From: Aquifex sp.
GTDB lineage: Bacteria > Aquificota > Aquificia > Aquificales > Aquificaceae
DNA length: 7,240 bases
NCBI GenBank assembly: GCA_003978875.1
Contig: QNXQ01000156.1
Span: 1 to 7,240 of the forward strand
Direction of reading: 5' to 3'
Within the stretch, counting starts at the first letter, position 1. Every line of letters begins with the position of its first letter. The notes beneath the pieces are model-generated. The model worked only from the letters and a program-made list of their open reading frames with translations, had not been told where the DNA came from and did no database searches. This document shows, piece after piece, positions 1 through 5,591 of this stretch. Made by a program: the position numbers and the translations under genes.

Positions 1-1005
1 ATTTGTGTATTGGCCATCTATTCGTGTTTTGTTATTATCGGATAGGAGTAGCTTAAACGCTTCTTCATTTTTTAACTCCTTCAGGAGCTCTATATACTCT
101 GTATCTCTGAAGGAAGGATCGTAAGATGCAGGGTCTCCGAATTTTTTACCCACATGGGAAAAGTCTACACTGGATATTATGAGTGGATTAGAAGAATTTT
201 CTATAACATGTGTTATCCTTTTTGCTATTTCTTTTAGGAGCTTTTCATCTCCATAGGATACAATTGCGGGTATTACTTTTACTTCGGGGAAAAGGTAATT
301 GAGGAAGATAGTTTGAAATTCTATAGAATGCTCCTGTTTGTATGCCAAGATATCATGAAATAAATCGTATTCAAACATTTCCTTTAGCTCTTTTATTCTT
401 TGATTATCTACCTTAAGAAGACCGAATGGAGTTTTTAAGTCTAAGGGTAATACAGAAAAAGGTGTTTCGTGAAAGTAATGGGAAACTCCCAAAAGAACTA
501 CCAAGTCCGGATTTTTATCTTTGATAAGTGAGTAAACTTTTCCGTAAACTTTGTTTGCAACTCGTAAATCCATGTGGGGTACTATAATCCCTACTGCGTT
601 TTCTTGAAAATTTTCTCCACATTGTAAAGTGTTCTCTATAAAGCTTTTCAATTCCTCGGGTTCATCGGGATACGCTTCTCCTGCATGGGAAGGTTCCCTG
701 TAGCCTTTTTGAAGGAGTTTCTGTCTTTCTTCTTTCAATTTGTTTATAAATCTTTCGTTATAGAGAAGGAAATTTTCATCTAAAAAATTAATAATTTCTA
801 AAAGTTCATCAGAGGTTATTATCTTCCCGGTTCCTTTTAAAAATTCCGCCTGCACTTCTCTAATTTCTCTGTTTCCATCAAGTAGTGAAAGTATAAAGAG
901 CAATTCAGGAGTTATGAGAAGAGGAGGAGAGATACCGACGGGGTCGCTGAGTAAAAATTTTTCGCCATAAGGTTTTACGTCAACAAATCTTACTCTTGGC
1001 TTCAT
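1..1005 (-). CDS. MEMO-family protein (AmmeMemoRadiSam system protein B type), C-terminus cut by window edge
   Basis: The frame is open for 335 codons from ATG at 1005 and leaves the window without a stop. Residues about 104-335 match the MEMO fold: REPSHAGEAYP at the domain start, PHMD (His144), GVSH (His176), EHSIEFQ (225-231) and SSVDFSH (Asp281, His284). These correspond to the metal/active-site His and Asp positions of human MEMO1. The expected CG motif that carries the third ligand reads IDG, giving Asp330. Residues about 20-90, before the domain, look like a small winged helix (LLDG at 41-44, then two predicted helices and LDENFLLYNE at 75-84). The family has no settled function in bacteria; it often co-occurs with AMMECR1 and radical SAM proteins. 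The start codon overlaps the clpX stop as ATGA, and AAGAGG lies 4 nt upstream, so translation is probably coupled to clpX. Family assignment is fairly secure; the role is unknown. Confidence 0.85.
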   Translation of the reverse strand, partial: MKPRVRFVDVKPYGEKFLLSDPVGISPPLLITPELLFILSLLDGNREIREVQAEFLKGTGKIITSDELLEIINFLDENFLLYNERFINKLKEERQKLLQKGYREPSHAGEAYPDEPEELKSFIENTLQCGENFQENAVGIIVPHMDLRVANKVYGKVYSLIKDKNPDLVVLLGVSHYFHETPFSVLPLDLKTPFGLLKVDNQRIKELKEMFEYDLFHDILAYKQEHSIEFQTIFLNYLFPEVKVIPAIVSYGDEKLLKEIAKRITHVIENSSNPLIISSVDFSHVGKKFGDPASYDPSFRDTEYIELLKELKNEEAFKLLLSDNNKTRIDGQYTN

Positions 1006-1015
1006 ACTGCCTCTT
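1002..1015 (-). promoter_or_regulatory. Translational coupling site: Shine-Dalgarno and ATGA overlap between clpX and the MEMO gene
   Basis: On the minus strand AAGAGG (1010-1015) is followed by CAGT and then ATGA. The ATG (1003-1005) starts the MEMO protein and TGA (1002-1004) ends clpX. The Shine-Dalgarno sequence lies within the last clpX codons. This arrangement fixes the MEMO start and predicts reinitiation by ribosomes that finish clpX. Confidence 0.75.
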
Positions 1016-2240
1016 CAAAAACGAGTTTAGGTTTTTCCTTATTCTTCACTACATCCTCATCTATAATTACTTCCTTTACTCCTGTCAGGGAAGGCACTTC
1101 GAACATTATATCCGTCATTATCTCTTCCATAATAGCTCTTAACCCTCTTGCACCTGTTTTTCTCCTTATGGCTTCCCTCGCTATTTCCTTAAGGGCATTA
1201 TCTGTAAATGTGAGCTTAACACCTTCCAGTTCAAAAAGTTTTTGGTATTGTTTTACAAGAGCATTTTTCGGTTCTACTAATATCCTTACCAGTTCGTCTT
1301 CTGTGAGCTCTCTTAAGGTTGCTATTACGGGAAATCTTCCTACAAACTCGGGTATCATACCGTATTTTATCAGGTCATCAGGTTCCACCAGCTCCAATAG
1401 ATTTTGGTTATCATCTACCTTCTTTATTTCCGCTTCGAAACCGACCCTTGATTTTCCAAGTCTTTGCTTTATTATGTCTTCGAGTCCTACAAAAGCTCCT
1501 CCGCAAATGAAGAGTATATCTGTTGTATCTACCTGAATAAATTCCTGATGAGGATGTTTCCTTCCTCCCTGAGGTGGAACGTTTACTAAACTTCCTTCAA
1601 CTATTTTCAGCAAAGCCTGTTGAACACCTTCACCTGAAACATCTCTGGTTATTGACGGATTTATACCGCTTTTTTTAGCGATTTTATCTATTTCATCTAT
1701 ATAAACAATTCCCTTTTGAGCCGCTTTTACATCGTAATCACAAGCTTGAAGGAGTCTTACAAGAACGTTTTCAACATCCTCACCGACGTATCCCGCTTCC
1801 GTTAAAGATGTAGCATCAGCTATTGCAAAGGGCACATTAAGTATTTTTGCAAGTGTTCTCGCCAGGAGTGTTTTCCCTGAACCGGTGGGACCCATGAGTA
1901 GTATATTACTCTTTTCAAGCTCGACGTCATCCAGAACAAGTCCCGATTCCTTTGCTTTTATTCTTTTATAGTGATTGTATACCGCAACGGAAAGAATTTT
2001 TTTAGCTCTTTCCTGGCCTATAACGTATTCGTCAAGAATTTTCTTAATCTGTTCCGGTTTTGGAATATCTCTTAACTCAAAGTTATAGGAAGACTTTTTG
2101 TTTTCCTTAACTATGTGATAACACTTCTCTACACAATCATCACAAATATAAGTGTCATTAGGACCGGCTATCAGGACAAGGACTTCATCCTGTCTCTTCC
2201 CACAAAAAGAGCAAAACTGTTTATCCTGCTTCATAACCAT
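1002..2240 (-). CDS. clpX: ATP-dependent Clp protease ATP-binding subunit ClpX
   Basis: ClpX is the AAA+ hexameric unfoldase that recognises tagged substrates and threads them into ClpP in the cytoplasm. The 412-residue protein is of normal family length and has every hallmark: a zinc-binding C4 domain (Cys10, Cys13, Cys33, Cys36), Walker A GPTGSGKT at 117-124, the substrate-gripping pore-1 loop GYVG at 150-153, Walker B with Glu183 in YIDEIDK, the RKH pore-2 loop at 227-229, a VGF version of the ClpP-docking IGF loop at 266-268, the arginine finger Arg302 in EFVGRFP, and the sensor-2 arginine Arg368 in GARGLR. It begins 19 nt after the clpP stop. The ribosome site is weak (an AGG about 9 nt before ATG), and an in-frame ATG two codons later is an alternative start. 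It is third of four genes after tRNA-Leu and overlaps the MEMO gene. Confidence 0.98.
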   Translation of the reverse strand: MVMKQDKQFCSFCGKRQDEVLVLIAGPNDTYICDDCVEKCYHIVKENKKSSYNFELRDIPKPEQIKKILDEYVIGQERAKKILSVAVYNHYKRIKAKESGLVLDDVELEKSNILLMGPTGSGKTLLARTLAKILNVPFAIADATSLTEAGYVGEDVENVLVRLLQACDYDVKAAQKGIVYIDEIDKIAKKSGINPSITRDVSGEGVQQALLKIVEGSLVNVPPQGGRKHPHQEFIQVDTTDILFICGGAFVGLEDIIKQRLGKSRVGFEAEIKKVDDNQNLLELVEPDDLIKYGMIPEFVGRFPVIATLRELTEDELVRILVEPKNALVKQYQKLFELEGVKLTFTDNALKEIAREAIRRKTGARGLRAIMEEIMTDIMFEVPSLTGVKEVIIDEDVVKNKEKPKLVFEEAV

Positions 2241-2259
2241 TCGTTAAAACCTATTTCCT

Positions 2260-2865
2260 TTATTCTCTTTTTTCAATAATTTTGTCTATGAGTCCGTATT
2301 CTTTAGCTTCCTGTGGGGACATAAAGTAATCTCTTTCTATATCGGCGGTTATTTTTTCCTTAGGTTGTCCGGTATGTTTTGCAAGTATATCTATAAGCAT
2401 TTCTTTTATTCTTTTTATTTCTTCCGCATGGATTATTATATCGGTAGCTTGCCCTTGAATACCGCCGAGCGGTTGATGAATCATTATTCTTGAGTGAGGA
2501 AGGGCATATCTCTTTCCTGGTGCACCGGCAGCTAAGAGGATTGCTCCCATAGACGCTGCCTGTCCCATACATATAGTTACCACATCCGGCTTTATGTACT
2601 GCATTGTGTCATAAATAGCAAGTCCTGCGGTTACCGATCCACCGGGAGAGTTTATATAGAGATATATATCTTTCTCCGGGTCTTGACTTTCTAAGAAAAG
2701 AAGTTGAGCCACTATAAGGTTAGCAACATGGTCATCTATGGGAAAGCCTAAAAGGACTATTCTGTCTTGCAGAAGTCTTGAGTATATGTCAAAAGCCCTT
2801 TCTCCTCTCGGAGTTTGTTCTATTACTATCGGAACAAGCTGATTAACCATTTCCTTCGGATTCAT
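2260..2865 (-). CDS. clpP: ATP-dependent Clp protease proteolytic subunit ClpP
   Basis: ClpP is the serine peptidase that forms the double-heptamer degradation chamber used by ClpX. The 201-residue product carries the catalytic triad with the family's usual spacing: Ser105 in GQAASMGA, His130 in RIMIHQP and Asp179 in ERDYFMS. The oligomer-handle region (IQGQATDI, 136-143) and the INSPGGSV strand (71-78) are present. By comparison with E. coli ClpP, the first nine or so residues are probably a propeptide, with the mature chain starting near Leu10. The ATG at 2865 is preceded by AGGAGGT with a 5-nt gap, which favours it over an in-frame ATG at 2850. The first 23 bases overlap the end of tig, so the two are probably translationally coupled. 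Its unfoldase gene clpX follows 19 nt later. Confidence 0.98.
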   Translation of the reverse strand: MNPKEMVNQLVPIVIEQTPRGERAFDIYSRLLQDRIVLLGFPIDDHVANLIVAQLLFLESQDPEKDIYLYINSPGGSVTAGLAIYDTMQYIKPDVVTICMGQAASMGAILLAAGAPGKRYALPHSRIMIHQPLGGIQGQATDIIIHAEEIKRIKEMLIDILAKHTGQPKEKITADIERDYFMSPQEAKEYGLIDKIIEKRE

Positions 2866-4177
2866 TCTTTACCTCCTCTTGCTTTGTTTCTTCCTCTTCC
2901 TTTTTTTCTTCTACTTCCACAATTTTGACCTTCGAAATTATATCTTTAAGGGCTTTTTTCCTCTTTGCATCTTCCGATACTACGGGTTCCAGCCCTTGTT
3001 CTTTAAAGTATTTCTTTATTTCTTCTACCGTTGTTTGATACTGCTCCGCCAACTCCTTGTACTGTTCTTCTATGTCATCCTCAGTAGGCTCTATACCGTT
3101 CTCTTGAGCGTACTTGTCGAGTATAAATCTGAGTTTTATATTCGCTTCAGCTATAGGTTTTACCTCTTCGGCGAGTTTTTTTACGTCAACGTATCTCGGG
3201 TCTATGCCGAAAGCTTTTAATTCATTTAGTCTTCTTTCTATAAGGAAGGAAACCTCTCTTCTTAGAAGTGTTTGAGGTATTTCCATATCGTGGAGTTCTA
3301 CTAATTTATCCGCAACTTTATCTTCTATAACTTGATTTCTCAATTTTTCTATTCTTTGCTTTAAGTCCTCTCTAATTTTTTCTTCCAGAGCCTTTAGGTT
3401 ATCGTATCCGAGTTCTTGAGCAAATTCGTCTGTTAGCTCTGGCAGAACTCTTTTCTTTATTTCCTTAATCTTAATCTTTATGTTTACTTTTTCTATTTCT
3501 TTGCCCTCTTGGTTGTATAAGGAAAGTTCTTTTAACTCTACTTCTTCTCCTGCTTTTTTACCTTTTAATGCTTCCTCAACTTCCGGTCTTAAAGTCCCTT
3601 GTCCCAGAATTACAGCAATTTCCTGCTTAACTTTTTCTCCTTCTTCTCCTACTTCCTCTACCTCATATTCCAATACTAGAAGATTACCCTCTTCTGCAGG
3701 TTCATCCTCTTCTTTAGGCTCCCATACGGCGTTGGCTTCCCTTAGTCTTTCCAGCTCATCCTTAACAAGTTCCTCTTTAAATTCTATTTTTGGAACCTCT
3801 ACTTCCAGACCATCTACATTTTTAAGTTCAAATTCCGGAGCTACTTCAAAACTTACCGTGTAAGTAACCTTACTTTCTTTTTCCTCAACTTGTACTTTTT
3901 CAAGGAAGATATCAGCTACAGGTTTTAATTTAGCTTCCTCTAAAGCTTGTTTTAAAGTTTCATCTGCAACCTTCTTTCCTACTTCTTCCTCTACATAATC
4001 CTTATACTTAGCTTTTATAATCCACAGGGGTGCTTTCCCTCTTCTAAACCCTTGTATTTGAACGTTTTGTTGGAGTTCCCTGTAGGTTTCTTCAAGCTTT
4101 TCCTTTACATTATCTCCTTGAACTTCTACAGTGAGGGATTTAAAGAGTCCTTCTCTATCTTGAACCTGGACTTTCAT
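2843..4177 (-). CDS. tig: Trigger factor (ribosome-associated chaperone)
   Basis: Trigger factor docks at the ribosome exit tunnel and shields emerging chains. The 444-residue protein has the three-part family layout. The N-terminal ribosome-binding domain (about 1-115) holds the signature GFRRGKAP at 43-50. A central FKBP-like domain (about 160-245) retains LGQG and KGKKAGEE, but the family's IPGFE is RPEVE (197-201), and most aromatic residues of the prolyl isomerase pocket are absent. The C-terminal helical chaperone domain runs from about 246 to 420 and begins with LPELTDEFAQELG. The last 24 residues are a Glu/Lys-rich tail, probably disordered. Start choice is firm: GGAGGT lies 4 nt before ATG. 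The gene sits 19 nt after tRNA-Leu and overlaps clpP by 23 bp. Chaperone identity is certain; isomerase activity is doubtful. Confidence 0.97.
   Translation of the reverse strand: MKVQVQDREGLFKSLTVEVQGDNVKEKLEETYRELQQNVQIQGFRRGKAPLWIIKAKYKDYVEEEVGKKVADETLKQALEEAKLKPVADIFLEKVQVEEKESKVTYTVSFEVAPEFELKNVDGLEVEVPKIEFKEELVKDELERLREANAVWEPKEEDEPAEEGNLLVLEYEVEEVGEEGEKVKQEIAVILGQGTLRPEVEEALKGKKAGEEVELKELSLYNQEGKEIEKVNIKIKIKEIKKRVLPELTDEFAQELGYDNLKALEEKIREDLKQRIEKLRNQVIEDKVADKLVELHDMEIPQTLLRREVSFLIERRLNELKAFGIDPRYVDVKKLAEEVKPIAEANIKLRFILDKYAQENGIEPTEDDIEEQYKELAEQYQTTVEEIKKYFKEQGLEPVVSEDAKRKKALKDIISKVKIVEVEEKKEEEETKQEEVKNESEGNG
2871..2877 (-). promoter_or_regulatory. Strong Shine-Dalgarno sequence for clpP inside the tig coding region
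   Basis: The minus strand reads AGGAGGT, 5 nt before the clpP ATG at 2865. It lies within the last codons of tig, so clpP initiation occurs on message still being translated as trigger factor. It decides the clpP start in favour of the upstream ATG. Confidence 0.8.
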
Positions 4178-4181
4178 TTTT

Positions 4182-4187
4182 ACCTCC
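4182..4187 (-). promoter_or_regulatory. Shine-Dalgarno sequence for tig in the tRNA-Leu/tig spacer
   Basis: GGAGGT on the minus strand lies 4 nt before the tig ATG and 9 nt after the encoded CCA of tRNA-Leu. Cutting at the tRNA 3' end would leave tig with a 19-nt leader that still contains this site. Confidence 0.8.
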
Positions 4188-4196
4188 GGTTATTGA

Positions 4197-4283
4197 TGGT
4201 GCGGGTGGCGGGAGTCGAACCCGCACGCCCTTACGGGCACCGGATCCTAAGTCCGGCGCGTCTGCCAGTTCCGCCACACCCGC
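4197..4283 (-). tRNA. trnL: tRNA-Leu, anticodon UAG
   Basis: A complete class II tRNA. The acceptor stem GCGGGTG pairs perfectly with CACCCGC; the discriminator is A and CCA is encoded (4199-4197). The anticodon stem CCGGA/TCCGG encloses the loop CTTAGGA, giving anticodon UAG, which reads CUN leucine codons, CUA in particular. A long variable arm (CCC GTAA GGG core) and a T arm with loop TTCGACT are present, as expected for leucine. It is first in a unit followed by tig, so the primary transcript is a tRNA-mRNA chimera that must be cut at the tRNA ends. Confidence 0.97.
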
Positions 4284-4293
4284 TAAATACTTT

Positions 4294-4321
4294 ATTATAT
4301 TTAAATTCGCTTAGGTTTCCA
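4294..4321 (-). promoter_or_regulatory. Predicted sigma70-type promoter for tRNA-Leu and the tig-clpP-clpX-MEMO unit
   Basis: A perfect TATAAT at 4294-4299 on the minus strand lies 10 nt upstream of the tRNA-Leu 5' end, so transcription would begin about 3-5 nt before the tRNA. At a 16-bp spacing the -35 is TGGAAA (4316-4321, four of six matches to TTGACA). The -10 is convincing; the -35 is modest. It is the only plausible promoter seen ahead of the four-gene unit, though internal promoters cannot be excluded. Confidence 0.65.
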
Positions 4322-4343
4322 GTATCCCAGATTAGTTTATAAA
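4316..4343 (+). promoter_or_regulatory. Predicted promoter for the aminotransferase gene, back to back with the tRNA-Leu promoter
   Basis: On the plus strand TTTCCA (4316-4321, four of six matches), a 16-bp spacer and TATAAA (4338-4343, five of six) form a candidate promoter. Transcription would start near 4350, leaving a leader of about 15 nt before ATG at 4365 and placing the possible GTG start at 4344 outside the transcript. The -35 hexamer is the same six base pairs as the predicted -35 for tRNA-Leu. Confidence 0.4.
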
Positions 4344-4364
4344 GTGAGATTTAAAATTTTTGTT

Positions 4365-5492
4365 ATGAAGCTACATCGTGCTGACAAACTTTCACCTTTT
4401 ATAGTTATGGATATTCTCTCTGAAGCCCAGAAGTATGACGATGTAATACACATGGAAATAGGAGAACCCGACCTCCTGCCTTCACCTCAAGTTATGGAAA
4501 ATCTGGAAAAGGCTGTAAAGGAGAGAAAGTTTTTTTACACTCCAGCTCTCGGACTCATAGAACTAAGGGAAAAAATAGCGGAGTTTTATTACAAAAAATA
4601 CGGTGTGGAAGTATCTCCCGAAAGGATAGCTATAACTCCCGGAACCTCTGGAGCTTTTCTCGTTGCCTACGCAATTACGCTCAATGCCGGAGACAGAATT
4701 ATTCTACCTGACCCTTCATATCCTTGTTATAAAAACTTTGCCCATATCCTAGACATAGAACCTGTTTTCGTAAATGTAGATAAAAGTACAAACTACGAAG
4801 TTCGTAAAGAAATGATTGAGGAAATCAAAGCTAAGGCACTCCATATATCCTCTCCGCAGAATCCAACGGGAACTCTGTATTCCGGAAAAACTTTAAAGGA
4901 GCTTGCCCAGTACTGTGAAGATAAAGGTATTTTTCTTATTTCCGATGAAATTTACCACGGTCTTGTTTACGAGGGAAAAGAGCATACTGCTTTAGAATTT
5001 TCGGATAAGGCTATAGTTATAAACGGTTTTTCAAAGTACTTTTGTATGCCGGGCTTTCGTATAGGTTGGATTATACTTCCCTCGGAACTGATAAGAAAAG
5101 CAGAAATAGTTATTCAAAACATATTTATATCGGCACCCACCCTTAGCCAGTATGCGGCTTTGGGAGCTTTTGACTACGAATATCTGGAAAGGGTAAGAAA
5201 AACCTTCGAAGAGAGGAGAAACTTCCTTTATTCATCACTGAAAAATCTTTTTACCATAGATGCAAAACCTGACGGAGCTTTCTACATATGGGCAAATGTA
5301 AGCAAATACTCTAAAGATTCTTACAAGTTCGCCATGGAAGTGCTTAAAAAAGCAAAGGTAGCTATCACTCCGGGAATAGATTTTGGTAAGAACAAAACAA
5401 GGGAGTATGTAAGGTTTGCTTATACGAGGAGTATAGAGGATTTGGAGGAGGGTATTGAACGGATTAAAAAGTTTCTCGAGGAAATTAGCTGA
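4365..5492 (+). CDS. aspC: PLP-dependent class I/II aminotransferase (aspartate aminotransferase-like)
   Basis: This enzyme would move amino groups between amino acids and 2-oxoacids using pyridoxal phosphate, in the cytoplasm as a dimer. Numbering from ATG (375 residues), the motifs are GEPD at 33-36, NPTG at 166-169 (Asn contacts the cofactor), SDEIYHGL at 193-200 with Asp194 facing the pyridine nitrogen, Lys224 in FSKYFCMPGFRIGW as the Schiff-base lysine with phosphate-binding Arg232, and Arg351 in YVRFAY for the substrate carboxylate. A GTG at 4344 would add seven residues, but the predicted promoter and family fit favour ATG; neither start has a clear Shine-Dalgarno sequence. The fold is certain; substrate is not, and alanine, aromatic or other amino acids are possible. 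It is the only plus-strand gene, divergent from tRNA-Leu and ending 1 nt from tRNA-Ser. Confidence 0.9.
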   Translation: MKLHRADKLSPFIVMDILSEAQKYDDVIHMEIGEPDLLPSPQVMENLEKAVKERKFFYTPALGLIELREKIAEFYYKKYGVEVSPERIAITPGTSGAFLVAYAITLNAGDRIILPDPSYPCYKNFAHILDIEPVFVNVDKSTNYEVRKEMIEEIKAKALHISSPQNPTGTLYSGKTLKELAQYCEDKGIFLISDEIYHGLVYEGKEHTALEFSDKAIVINGFSKYFCMPGFRIGWIILPSELIRKAEIVIQNIFISAPTLSQYAALGAFDYEYLERVRKTFEERRNFLYSSLKNLFTIDAKPDGAFYIWANVSKYSKDSYKFAMEVLKKAKVAITPGIDFGKNKTREYVRFAYTRSIEDLEEGIERIKKFLEEIS

Positions 5493-5493
5493 G

Positions 5494-5583
5494 CGACGGG
5501 GGTGGGATTCGAACCCACGGGCGGGCGAAAAACCCGCCAGGGGATTTCGAGTCCCCCGCCTTAGTCCGCTCGGCCACCCCGTC
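5494..5583 (-). tRNA. trnS: tRNA-Ser, anticodon CGA
   Basis: A complete class II tRNA. GACGGGG pairs with CCCCGTC in the acceptor stem, with discriminator G as is usual for serine. The anticodon stem GGGGA/TCCCC encloses CTCGAAA, giving anticodon CGA for the codon UCG. The long variable arm is GGCGGG/CCCGCC around a 7-nt loop, and the T arm is GTGGG TTCGAAT CCCAC. No CCA is encoded (CTC follows), so the end must be added after transcription. Its 5' end is 8 nt past the nnrD stop, with no convincing promoter of its own, so it probably rides on the tRNA-His/nnrD transcript. Its 3' end faces the end of the aminotransferase gene. Confidence 0.97.
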
Positions 5584-5591
5584 TAATTTAA

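Noticed and set aside
2360..2572. 70-codon minus-strand frame inside clpP
   Set aside because: It is an alternate frame of the certain clpP gene, with scattered Cys, Tyr and Arg and no homology recognised.
2848..2850. Alternative clpP start at the internal ATG (Met6)
   Set aside because: The strong AGGAGGT is ideally spaced for the upstream ATG and too far from this one. The upstream start also gives a normal-length propeptide.
2879..3220. 113-codon plus-strand open frame with Phe/Leu-rich, membrane-like sequence
   Set aside because: It is antisense to the charged C-terminal part of tig; the apparent hydrophobicity comes from complementing Lys/Glu codons. There is no ribosome site.
3480..3863. 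127-codon plus-strand open frame rich in Ser, Thr and Leu, opposite tig
   Set aside because: It is antisense to Glu/Lys-rich trigger factor codons, which read as Ser/Leu/Phe in the complement. It has low complexity, no family resemblance and no initiation signal.
4052..4342. 96-codon plus-strand open frame crossing tRNA-Leu
   Set aside because: It runs through the antisense of tig, the whole tRNA gene and the divergent promoter region. It has no protein-like pattern and is a chance frame.
4344..4364. GTG at 4344 as start of the aminotransferase
   Set aside because: It adds seven residues with no family match, has no Shine-Dalgarno, and would lie upstream of the transcription start predicted from TATAAA at 4338-4343. 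It remains a low-probability alternative.
5520..5538. Plus-strand GC-rich hairpin (GGCGGG / CCCGCC) downstream of the aminotransferase, possible terminator
   Set aside because: It is the antisense of the tRNA-Ser variable arm and lacks a following T run, so it is not a standard intrinsic terminator.
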